From the NCBI GenBank assembly GCA_934120265.1, contig CAKOTU010000006.1, positions 1 through 56,456 on the forward strand: a stretch of DNA of 56,456 nt. The letters run 5' to 3'. The stretch comes from an uncultured Bacilli bacterium (GTDB taxonomy: Bacteria; Bacillota_I; Bacilli_A; RF39; UBA660). Positions within the stretch are counted from its first letter, which is position 1, and each line of letters opens with the position of its first letter. Below the pieces are notes generated by a model that saw nothing but the letters and a program-made list of their open reading frames with translations, was not told the origin of the DNA and did not search any database. Below are positions 17,759 to 24,994 of this stretch, piece by piece. The position numbers and the translations under genes are program-made.

Positions 17759-17916
17759 AGTAAAGGTAGTGATAGTATGGTTAAAGAGATAAGTATAAAA
17801 CTAACTCAAAACTTAACCTGGGGGGGGGTATATTTAATCATACTATAATATTAATGAATAAGGAAAACACAAAGTTTCTAGACTTTTGACAGTCTAGATT
17901 TCTTTGTGTTTTTTGT
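17759..17916 (+). ncRNA. Leader RNA A: start-codon hairpin, G9 tract and attenuator
   Basis: About 158-nt leader before the first prepilin gene. Hairpin 1 pairs ATAGTATGGTTAAA (17772-17785) with TTTAATCATACTAT (17833-17846), 14 bp with one G-U. The loop carries nine G at 17820-17828. A terminator follows at 17867-17916: ACACAAAG/CTTTGTGT outer stem, CTAGACT/AGTCTAG inner stem, then a T run. Related copies lie at 44141 and 54218. Between copies the stems keep pairing while the sequence changes, for example the outermost pair of the terminator A-T here is T-A in copy D. No match to a riboswitch class I know. Confidence 0.72.
17777..17848 (+). CDS. Putative leader peptide A (frame interrupted early)
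   Basis: A 23-codon ORF starting MVKEISIKL with AAAGG upstream, in a spacing like other starts here. The G9 tract encodes part of Trp-Gly-Gly, then the frame stops in the 3' arm of hairpin 1. One extra G would extend it to 37 residues, ending at the TGA at 17887-17889 in the terminator loop, the same length as the 10-G copy at 54238. Translation is unproven; conservation of the nucleotides could be due to RNA pairing alone. Confidence 0.38.
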   Translation: MVKEISIKLTQNLTWGGVYLIIL

Positions 17917-17986
17917 GTACACCTTTATAAGAAGGGAGCTGTTTTAAAAATACATAAACACATTAAAAATATGTATTATGACTAGA

Positions 17987-18015
17987 TGTTTATAAGAATT
18001 GAAAAAGGGTATAAT
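17987..18015 (+). promoter_or_regulatory. Promoter P2 of the first prepilin gene
   Basis: Box TGTTTA, 17-bp spacer, TATAAT, 30 bases before the start codon. The region from about 17966 (ATGTATTATGACTA, then TGTTTATAAGAA, then GGGTATAATTAAAATATA) is conserved before the genes at 26393 and 54513, so it is a shared control region rather than a chance -10. The -35 is weak, which suggests an activator or another sigma factor. Confidence 0.6.
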
Positions 18016-18044
18016 TAAAATATAGGTAATGTAGGAGGAATAAA

Positions 18045-19199
18045 ATGAAAAAGAAAGGATTCACTTTAATAGAGTTACTAGCGGTAATAGTGGTACTAGC
18101 AATAATAGCCTTAATAGCAACGCCAATAGTAATGAATACGATAAAAAGTGCGAAGAAAGGAGCAGCTGAGAGAAGTGCAGAGAATTATATAAGGAGTGTA
18201 GAACTGGCTATATCTACTTCAGAGATTAATAAAAAGTCAATCCCAGATGGAGAATATTTTCTTGATAGCGAAGGTAATTTAATAGTAACTAGTTTACCAG
18301 ATGGAAAATTAGAAACAGAAATGAATGGAAATAAACCAAAATCAGGAATATTAGTAATAAAAGATGAACAAGTAATGACTGACTCAACAATGATAATAGG
18401 AGAATATATTGTATATTATGATGAGACTACAAAGAGATATACTGCAGTAGAGATAAAAAAATATAATAATGGTGATATAGTATATTTCAATGTAACAACA
18501 GGAACAAAATGTACATCATCAGATTATGCAGAAACACAAGGTAATATAGGCGTAAAAGAAGGCTGTATGAAATTCTATGTTTTTAATGATAATGGTGGAG
18601 TTACCTTAAATTTAATCTTAGACCATAATACAACCGCAACAGTAGCATGGAATTCAAGTGAAATTAGTGCAATTAGTGCAGATGGTCCCCAAAAAGTATT
18701 AGAACAATTAAAAACAGATACAGATACTTGGCAAGGAACAATAACACCAACGAATTATACAATGGATCAAACAGGTCAAACAAGTAATACAAACTATACA
18801 ATAGATTATAGTGGATATAAAGCAAGATTGATAACAGCGCAAGAAATAGCTACAATTACAGGAAATACATCTTGGAATGAAAAAACTTCAAGCAACGTAT
18901 TTTACTTTGATACAAATACAACATCGACAGGTTCAAAATGTAAAAGTGGGAATATAACAGGATGTCAATATGGATGGCTTTATGATAGAACGCTCACAGG
19001 TTGTACTACATATGGATGTTTGAATAATTCAGACCAAACCACTTATGGCTATTGGACAGCATCTTCTTGTGCAAATACATCTCAACATGCTTGGTATGTG
19101 AGTTCCCGTGCACTTATAAGTAGTGATAATGTCGGTGCCAATGGTTCCATTCGCGGTGTCCGTCCAGTTATAGCTGTCTTAAGATCTAAGTTTTTATAA
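18045..19199 (+). CDS. Prepilin-like surface protein with C-type-lectin-like tail
   Basis: A 384-aa exported protein. The N-terminus is a type IV prepilin signal: short basic head MKKKG, cleavage before Phe6, Glu5 of the mature form, and a hydrophobic helix to about residue 32. A stalk-like region follows, then a globular C-terminal part with paired cysteines (CKSGNITGCQYG, CTTYGCLN) and the ending GYWTASS...GVRPVI typical of FISUMP/FGE-like C-type-lectin folds. The closest relative is the gene at 26393. The last about 100 bases are unusually GC-rich (my hand count 47 of 100 for 19081-19180). No assembly genes nearby. Strong AGGAGG start. Ligand unknown. Confidence 0.78.
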   Translation: MKKKGFTLIELLAVIVVLAIIALIATPIVMNTIKSAKKGAAERSAENYIRSVELAISTSEINKKSIPDGEYFLDSEGNLIVTSLPDGKLETEMNGNKPKSGILVIKDEQVMTDSTMIIGEYIVYYDETTKRYTAVEIKKYNNGDIVYFNVTTGTKCTSSDYAETQGNIGVKEGCMKFYVFNDNGGVTLNLILDHNTTATVAWNSSEISAISADGPQKVLEQLKTDTDTWQGTITPTNYTMDQTGQTSNTNYTIDYSGYKARLITAQEIATITGNTSWNEKTSSNVFYFDTNTTSTGSKCKSGNITGCQYGWLYDRTLTGCTTYGCLNNSDQTTYGYWTASSCANTSQHAWYVSSRALISSDNVGANGSIRGVRPVIAVLRSKFL

Positions 19200-19232
19200 A
19201 AAGGATAAATTTCAATTTTTATCTTTTTTTGT
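19198..19232 (+). terminator. Terminator after the first prepilin gene
   Basis: Imperfect stem AAAGGATAAA/TTTTTATCTTT with a T run. Confidence 0.65.
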
Positions 19233-19261
19233 AGTTGAGTGTAAAGTTTTATTATAAGTAA

Positions 19262-19290
19262 TTGACAGTTTACAATAATATTTGTATACT
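19262..19290 (+). promoter_or_regulatory. Promoter of the second prepilin gene
   Basis: TTGACA, 17-bp spacer, TATACT. Expected start near 19297, followed by AGGAGGG. This gene lacks the G-tract leader and the P2 box, so it is regulated differently from its neighbour. Confidence 0.8.
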
Positions 19291-19318
19291 TTAAATAGAA
19301 AATAATAGGAGGGTATAT

Positions 19319-20491
19319 ATGAAACAGAAAGGATTTACTTTAATAGAACTATTAGCAGTAATAGCAGTATTAGCTGTTGTTATGGTTGTAGCAGCGCCTA
19401 AGGTTACAACAACAATTACAAACTCTAAAAGAAGTGGGATAGAACGTTCGGCCGAAAATTATATTAGATCAGTAGAGATTGCTATATCAACTAGAAGGTT
19501 AAACAGTGAACCTATTCCTGATGGAACATATACAATTGATAGAGATGGTAATCTAGTAGGCGTTAATTACATTGACAAAGATCTTTGTAGTGATCAACCA
19601 AATGAACAGAACTGTGAAATTGGAACAGAACAAAAAATTACTGTTAAAGCAGGAGGAAATAGACCAACATCTGGGAAAATTACTATTAAAAAAGGTAAAA
19701 TAATAGAGAATGAAATTTTACTTAATATAGGAGATTATCAGCTTATTGTAAAAGAAGGTAACGGTACTATAGTAGAATTAGGGGATAAATTATGTGTTAA
19801 TATTTTTGGAGAACCATTAACAATTGGTTCCGAATATGTTTGCGAATTAGGTGATGGAGAAATCAGAACATTTTATGTGTTAGAAAACGGTGATACAACA
19901 ACATTAGCAGATAATAAAATTGCCAATACTGGAGAAGTATCGTTAATAATGAATTCAAATATAGGAACTGATGGAAAAGCGGTAACTTTAGAATCAACTG
20001 TAAGTGGAGCAACAGCCTGGTGTACAGTATCTGATTGGTCTAAAGCAGGAGGCGTAGTAACAAATGAAATGGCTAATGATAAGGGAGCCTGCCAATATGG
20101 AAAACTATGTTTAACAAATGAGCTTGGTCCATTAACTGCAAACGAAGAGTTATCTAAGAGAACATCAGGTTGGAAAAGGATAACTAATAAGGAAAAAATA
20201 ACATTACCAAATGTATACCAAATAGCTCAGGCTTCGGGATTAGTATTTAATAATTCTTCAACAAATCCAGTGTTACCTTCTTGGTTGTACGGAAATATAA
20301 ATATAGAAACTTTAGGAATTCATGGTTATTGGACATCAACGCCTAAAGATGATATGAATGCTTGGACGGTATATAAATTAAGTAATAATCATGCGGCAAT
20401 ATATCATGTTCAATTTAGTACAGGAATAACAATTTCTGATTATTATGGCATTCGCCCAGTAATAACTATTTCAAAATCATATTTAGGATAG
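19319..20491 (+). CDS. Prepilin-like surface protein, second of a pair
   Basis: A 390-aa protein with prepilin N-terminus MKQKG followed by FTLIELLAV and a hydrophobic helix; processed form would start at Phe6. The next region resembles the neighbour's (SAENYIRSVEIAIST), but the middle differs and contains several Cys (DKDLCSDQ, EQNCEIG, EYVCEL). The C-terminus keeps the lectin-like ending HGYWTSTPKDD...YYGIRPVITI. Its tail is not GC-rich, unlike the first and third prepilin-like genes. Own strong promoter and terminator. Probably an adhesin or minor pilin; function inferred only from architecture. Confidence 0.75.
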   Translation: MKQKGFTLIELLAVIAVLAVVMVVAAPKVTTTITNSKRSGIERSAENYIRSVEIAISTRRLNSEPIPDGTYTIDRDGNLVGVNYIDKDLCSDQPNEQNCEIGTEQKITVKAGGNRPTSGKITIKKGKIIENEILLNIGDYQLIVKEGNGTIVELGDKLCVNIFGEPLTIGSEYVCELGDGEIRTFYVLENGDTTTLADNKIANTGEVSLIMNSNIGTDGKAVTLESTVSGATAWCTVSDWSKAGGVVTNEMANDKGACQYGKLCLTNELGPLTANEELSKRTSGWKRITNKEKITLPNVYQIAQASGLVFNNSSTNPVLPSWLYGNINIETLGIHGYWTSTPKDDMNAWTVYKLSNNHAAIYHVQFSTGITISDYYGIRPVITISKSYLG

Positions 20492-20493
20492 GG

Positions 20494-20523
20494 AAAACAG
20501 TTGAAATTCAACTGTTTTTATTT
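20494..20523 (+). terminator. Terminator after the second prepilin gene
   Basis: Stem AAAACAGTTGAA/TTCAACTGTTTT, 12 bp, followed by T residues. Confidence 0.88.
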
Positions 20524-20550
20524 ACTTTGTATTTTAATTATGCTAGAATA

Positions 20551-20567
20551 CATTCACGAGGTGAATG
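20551..20567. promoter_or_regulatory. Perfect inverted repeat over the ribosome site of the 20569 gene
   Basis: CATTCAC, GAG, GTGAATG: 7-bp arms with a 3-base centre. It contains the ribosome site GAGGTG and lies just after a possible promoter (TTTACT, 17 bp, TAGAAT with an extended TG). If transcription starts near 20556 the repeat would act as a DNA operator rather than as an RNA hairpin. Confidence 0.5.
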
Positions 20568-20568
20568 T

Positions 20569-21009
20569 ATGAAAAATAAAGAAATATTAGAAAGAATTGA
20601 TAGAGCAAGGATATTATTAGACCAAAATTTAGAATGTGGATTGATAACTGATGAGGATATTTTCGGTTTGTTAAAAAAAGATAAAAATTATATATTAAAT
20701 AAAACAAAAAAATATAAAGAAATTTTATTAAAGCAAATAATTAGTAGCCCTTTTGTTTTATGTGATCAAAAAAGATTGAGTCTTGAAGTAAAAAGCCTTT
20801 TACCTATTATTTTGGGAACAAGATGCCAAGATGAGGTTGAGGAATTAGAAAAACAGAATGAATTAGGTTTTATAAATGATGATGAGTTAAAAGAAGAATT
20901 AGAAATGTTAAAATTTGTTTATTATTTATCTTCAGAAGATGGAAGAGAAATATTGAAAACTGGGCATGTAAAGAACGTAAAGAGTAAAGTTTTATATAAA
21001 ATAAAATAA
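20569..21009 (+). CDS. Hypothetical protein
   Basis: A 146-aa soluble protein without a recognised domain. It is rich in Lys, Glu and Leu and probably all-helical (ILERIDRARILLDQNLECGL, DEVEELEKQNELGFINDDELKEELEML). I start at the ATG at 20569 because GAGGTG lies six bases before it; an upstream in-frame codon at 20527 falls in the promoter. The inverted repeat at the start suggests tight, possibly autogenous, control. It is separated from pheS by a promoter and T-box. Confidence 0.65.
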   Translation: MKNKEILERIDRARILLDQNLECGLITDEDIFGLLKKDKNYILNKTKKYKEILLKQIISSPFVLCDQKRLSLEVKSLLPIILGTRCQDEVEELEKQNELGFINDDELKEELEMLKFVYYLSSEDGREILKTGHVKNVKSKVLYKIK

Positions 21010-21016
21010 TAAAACA

Positions 21017-21044
21017 TTGAATTTAAATTTCAATATGGTATAAT
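21017..21044 (+). promoter_or_regulatory. Promoter of the pheST T-box transcript
   Basis: TTGAAT, 16-bp spacer, TATAAT; start of transcription near 21051. Confidence 0.72.
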
Positions 21045-21050
21045 GGTTGT

Positions 21051-21268
21051 GTTAAAGCTGTGATGAAAAAGTAGTAATAAGTCTAATTATTAATAGAGAT
21101 AAAGTGGCTGGTGGAAACTTTAAATAAATTCTTATGAATTCGTTTTCTAGCAATATAAAAGAAAATTTATATCGGTAACGCGTTATAGTTTTAAGGTGCT
21201 TTAGGCACAAATTAAGGTGGTACCACGTAAACTCACGTCCTTATCTGGGATAGTGAGTTTTTATTTTA
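21051..21268 (+). promoter_or_regulatory. T-box riboswitch (Phe)
   Basis: tRNA-sensing attenuator. The T-box core AAGGTGGTACCACG is at 21214-21227, followed by the terminator pair ACTCAC/GTGAG with T run (21229-21262). The Stem I apical motif GCTGGTGGAA is near 21107-21116, and the likely specifier is TTC at 21139-21141 in GAATTCG, matching tRNA-Phe and the pheST genes downstream. Uncharged tRNA would favour readthrough. Confidence 0.9.
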
Positions 21269-21280
21269 GGAGGAGATATT

Positions 21281-22327
21281 ATGGTAGAAAAATTAAATGA
21301 ACTATGTGAATTAGTACTTCATGAAGTTAGTGAAGTAAATGATTTAAAAGCATTGAATGATTTAAGAGTTACTTATTTAGGTAAGAAAGGTCCTATTCAA
21401 GAGTTAAGTGCACACTTAAGAGAATTAAGCATTGAAGAAAAGAAAAGTTTTGGTGCTACATTAAATTCTGTTACTACTAAATTAAATGAAGCAATTGATT
21501 CTAAACGTCACGAATTAGAAGATGTTGAACTTAATAAAAAATTAGAAAGTGAAAAAATAGATATTAGTTTACCTAGTACTAAAGTTGAAGTAGGAGCTCC
21601 TAATATTTTAGAGAAAGTTATTGAAGAAGTAGAAGAGTTATTAATGTCTATGGGTTATGATGTTGTTGATGGTCCTGAAATAGAAGAAGATAAATTTAAT
21701 TTTGAACTTTTAAATATACCAAAAGGACATCCTGCTAGAGATGCACAAGATACGTTCTATATTAAAGATGAAGAGTTACTTTTAAGAAGTCAAACTTCTC
21801 CTGTTCAAGCAAGAACAATGTTAAAGGGAAATGGAGAAAAACCAATTAGAATGATTTGCCCTGGTAAAACTTATAGAAGAGATGATGATGATGCAACTCA
21901 CTCACATCAATTTATGCAAATAGAGGGGTTACTAGTAGATAAAGAAGTATCTTTATCCGATTTAAAAGGAACATTTGATTTAATTGCTAAAAAATTATTT
22001 GGTAAAGATTGTGTAACAAGATTTAGACCTAGTTATTATCAATTTACAGAACCATCAGTAGAAACAGATATTAGTTGTTTTAACTGTCATGGTAAAGGAT
22101 GTAATATTTGTAAAAATACAGGTTGGATAACAGTTGCTGGAGCTGGTATTGTTCATCCTAACGTATTAAGAAATTGTGGATATGATCCAGAGGTATGGAC
22201 TGGTTTTGCTTTCGGATTTGGAGCTGAAAGACTTGCAATGCTTAAATATGGTATTAATGATATTAGAACATTCTATAATACTGATTTAAGAGAAAGTAAA
22301 GTATTTGATAGAAAGGAAAGTGAATAG
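21281..22327 (+). CDS. pheS: Phenylalanyl-tRNA synthetase alpha subunit
   Basis: Catalytic class II subunit of the (alpha-beta)2 PheRS. The N-terminal coiled coil (1-about 90) binds tRNA; catalytic motif 2 is around GKTYRRDDDDATHSHQF, and motif 3 is FAFGFGAERLAMLKYG near the C-terminus. Cysteines in CFNCHGKGCNIC are an unusual insertion-like zinc-type cluster before motif 3, known in a subset of PheS. The length of 348 aa is normal. AGGAGGAG precedes the ATG. Controlled by the Phe T-box and adjoining pheT. Confidence 0.96.
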   Translation: MVEKLNELCELVLHEVSEVNDLKALNDLRVTYLGKKGPIQELSAHLRELSIEEKKSFGATLNSVTTKLNEAIDSKRHELEDVELNKKLESEKIDISLPSTKVEVGAPNILEKVIEEVEELLMSMGYDVVDGPEIEEDKFNFELLNIPKGHPARDAQDTFYIKDEELLLRSQTSPVQARTMLKGNGEKPIRMICPGKTYRRDDDDATHSHQFMQIEGLLVDKEVSLSDLKGTFDLIAKKLFGKDCVTRFRPSYYQFTEPSVETDISCFNCHGKGCNICKNTGWITVAGAGIVHPNVLRNCGYDPEVWTGFAFGFGAERLAMLKYGINDIRTFYNTDLRESKVFDRKESE

Positions 22328-22328
22328 T

Positions 22329-24698
22329 ATGATTAGTTTAAATTGGGTAAAAGATTATGTTGACATTGAATCAGAAGATTTAAAAGAACTTGCTGTTAAA
22401 ATTACTAAAGCTGGTATTAATGTAGAAAAAGTAATAACTAATCATATTGATCATTTAGTAATTGGTGAAGTTTTAGAGTGTGTAGATCATCCTAATAGTG
22501 ATCACTTACATATTTGTAAAGTAAATGTAGGAAATGAAGTTACACAAATTGTATGTGGTGCTTCTAATGTAAGAGCTGGTATCAAAGTTATAGTTGCCCT
22601 TCCAGGAGCTATTTTACCTGGGGACTTTGAAATTAAAAAAGGAAGTATTCGTGGGGAAGAATCAAATGGTATGATTTGTGCCTTATTTGAATTAGGATTA
22701 GAAGAAAAAACAGAAGAAAATTATAATAAGGGAATTCATGAATTAGATAGTAATGCCCCAGTTGGAGAAGATCCATTAAAATATTTGGGATTAGATGATA
22801 CAGTTTATGAATTAGATGTTCATAAGCATAGAAATAATGATTGTTATTACCATATTGGATTTGCTTATGAAATAGCTACTATTTTAAATAAGAAGGTAAC
22901 ACTTCCAAAATTAGATTATAATGAGATTAATGATGATATAAATAATCATTTTAGTTTAAGTGTAGAAACAGAAAAATGTCCATATTATTTGGCCAAAATG
23001 GTTAAAGATGTTACTATCAAAGAGTCACCAGATTTCATCAAGAAAAGATTAGTTTCTGCTGGTATGAGACCTATTAATAATGTTGTTGATATTTCTAACT
23101 ATGTTATGCTTGAATATGGTCAACCAATGCATTTCTTTGATAAAAATAAATTAGGAGATAAGATTGTTGTAAGAGATGCTAAAGAAGGAGAAGAAATCAC
23201 TACTTTAGATGGTAAAGATAGAGTCTTAAAAGCTAGTGATATTGTTATAACAGATGGAGAAAAACCTGTATGTATAGCTGGAGTAATGGGTGGCTTAAAT
23301 ACAGATGTTGATGAAAATACTAAAGACATTTTAATTGAAAGCGCTATTTTTGATGCTGTTAGTATCAGATATACGGCTTCTAATTTAAATCTTAAAAGTG
23401 AAGCATCTATTAGATATGGTAAAGGATTAAATTATGAATATACAATGGATGCTATTAACAGAGCTTGTCATTTATTAGAAAAATATGCGGATGCTAAAAT
23501 ATTAACTGGTATTGTAATGCATGACAATATTGATAAAACACCAAAAGTAGTTGAATTTAAACCTAGTGCTATTAACAAGATGTTAGGAATAACTATTAGT
23601 GAAGCAGATATGGCTAGTGAATTAGATCGTCTTGATTTTAAATATACCAAAGATGGCGATAAGTTCATTTGCACCATTCCAAATAGACGTTTAGATATTG
23701 AAGCTAATGTTAATGATATAGCTGAAGAAATTGGTAGACTTTATGGATATCAAAATCTTGTTTCAACATTACCTAAAGGCGAATTTAAAAGCGGGGTATA
23801 TGTAGGTGATGTTAAATATCGTAAACTTATTTCTAAACGTTTAAGAGCTTTAGGACTTAATGAATGTAAAACATATACTTTAGTAAGCCCAGATATGGCT
23901 AAATTATTTAACTATGAAAATAAGAATAAAATAGTATTACCAAATCCAATGAGCGTTGATAAGTCAGTCATTAGAGCTACTTTAATTCCATCATTATTAA
24001 ATATTTATGATTATAATAAAGCTCGTAAAGTAACTGATGTTTGTATTTATGAAATAAGTAAAACTTATGATACTAATTTAACAGAAGATACTAAAGTTTC
24101 AGTTTTAATGAAAGGTAATTATCTAGTTAATAATTGGCAAAACTTAAGAGTAAAAGTAGATTTTTATCTAGTTAAGGGTATTGTTGAAAATTTACTTGAC
24201 TATTTAGGGCTTAAAAATAGATACAGTTTTGTTGTTGATACTATTTCTGATTTACATCCTGGAATAAGCGCTAAAATAATTTTAGATAGAGAAGAAATAG
24301 GTATAATTGGACGTGTTCATCCAAATGTAAAGAAAGATGAAATATATGTTTTCGAACTTTCAATGAACAGATTAATAAAACAAATTAAACCATTAAAATA
24401 TAAAGAAGCATCTAAATATCCAAGTATTACTAAAGATATGGCATTTATCGTAAAAAAAGGTGTTTCATCTAGTGATATTCAAAGTATTATTAAAAAAGTT
24501 GGTGGAAGATTACTTACTGATATAGATGTCTTTGATGTGTATGTTGGAGAAAATGTAGGTGAGGATGAAAAATCAATTGCTTATACTCTAACATTCTCTG
24601 ATCCAACACGTACTTTATCTGATGAAGAAGTAACACAATTATTTAGGCAAATAATTGAAAAAGTTGAACAAACAGGTGCTAAGTTAAGAGATAAATAG
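22329..24698 (+). CDS. pheT: Phenylalanyl-tRNA synthetase beta subunit
   Basis: Non-catalytic subunit (789 aa) carrying editing and tRNA-binding. Domains in order: EMAP/tRNA-binding domain (about 40-150, with HLHICKVNVG and VCGASNVRAG), B3/B4 editing domain (VDISNYVMLEYGQPMHFFD near 245), B5 (about 400-475), the class II-like core, and the C-terminal ferredoxin-like anticodon-binding domain (KYPSITKDMAFIV, TLTFSDPTRTLSDEEV). I start at the ATG at 22329, two codons after the pheS stop region and downstream of GAAAGGAAAG; the longer frame from 22305 overlaps pheS. Confidence 0.96.
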   Translation: MISLNWVKDYVDIESEDLKELAVKITKAGINVEKVITNHIDHLVIGEVLECVDHPNSDHLHICKVNVGNEVTQIVCGASNVRAGIKVIVALPGAILPGDFEIKKGSIRGEESNGMICALFELGLEEKTEENYNKGIHELDSNAPVGEDPLKYLGLDDTVYELDVHKHRNNDCYYHIGFAYEIATILNKKVTLPKLDYNEINDDINNHFSLSVETEKCPYYLAKMVKDVTIKESPDFIKKRLVSAGMRPINNVVDISNYVMLEYGQPMHFFDKNKLGDKIVVRDAKEGEEITTLDGKDRVLKASDIVITDGEKPVCIAGVMGGLNTDVDENTKDILIESAIFDAVSIRYTASNLNLKSEASIRYGKGLNYEYTMDAINRACHLLEKYADAKILTGIVMHDNIDKTPKVVEFKPSAINKMLGITISEADMASELDRLDFKYTKDGDKFICTIPNRRLDIEANVNDIAEEIGRLYGYQNLVSTLPKGEFKSGVYVGDVKYRKLISKRLRALGLNECKTYTLVSPDMAKLFNYENKNKIVLPNPMSVDKSVIRATLIPSLLNIYDYNKARKVTDVCIYEISKTYDTNLTEDTKVSVLMKGNYLVNNWQNLRVKVDFYLVKGIVENLLDYLGLKNRYSFVVDTISDLHPGISAKIILDREEIGIIGRVHPNVKKDEIYVFELSMNRLIKQIKPLKYKEASKYPSITKDMAFIVKKGVSSSDIQSIIKKVGGRLLTDIDVFDVYVGENVGEDEKSIAYTLTFSDPTRTLSDEEVTQLFRQIIEKVEQTGAKLRDK

Positions 24699-24718
24699 AC
24701 TTTAAAGTCTATTTTTTC
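24693..24718 (+). terminator. Terminator after pheT
   Basis: Perfect palindrome AAATAGACTTTAAAGTCTATTT followed by T; typical intrinsic terminator. Confidence 0.85.
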
Positions 24719-24750
24719 TTGTATAAAAATATATTTATAATGGTGATACT

Positions 24751-24990
24751 ATGAAATCTATTAATAAACTGAGAAGTTTTTTATTAGAAGATGATTTAGA
24801 AATAAGAATTTATAAACATAAAGTAAATGTAGTTAATTATGAGACAATTGGGCATTTTGATTCTAGTAAAGTAATGATATATCACAAAGATGGCTGCCTA
24901 GTAGTAAAAGGAGATAATTTAGTAGTATCACGTTTAATGAGTAGTGAAGTATTAATTACCGGAGATATAAAAAATATAGAATTGAGGTAA
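24751..24990 (+). CDS. yqfC: YqfC/YabP family sporulation-type protein
   Basis: A 79-aa beta-rich protein matching the YabP/YqfC family, small coat- or cortex-stage proteins controlled by sigma-E in Bacillus. The blocks FLLEDDLEIRIYKHKVNVVNY and HKDGCLVVKGDNLVV fit the family. It precedes yqfD by four bases, as in B. subtilis, where the pair starts the yqfC-yqfD-phoH-...-ybeY-...-era-recO region also preserved here. Confidence 0.78.
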   Translation: MKSINKLRSFLLEDDLEIRIYKHKVNVVNYETIGHFDSSKVMIYHKDGCLVVKGDNLVVSRLMSSEVLITGDIKNIELR

Positions 24991-24994
24991 TGAT

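Noticed and set aside
17759..17916. Cyclic-di-GMP (GEMM-I) or preQ1 riboswitch before the prepilin genes
   Set aside because: Pilin genes are often controlled by c-di-GMP riboswitches, but the conserved GEMM core and tetraloop-receptor motifs and the preQ1 core are missing; the G run and hairpin do not fit either.
18045..20491. Complete type IV pilus or competence operon
   Set aside because: Only prepilin-like proteins are present; no ATPase, membrane platform or prepilin peptidase was found in the window.
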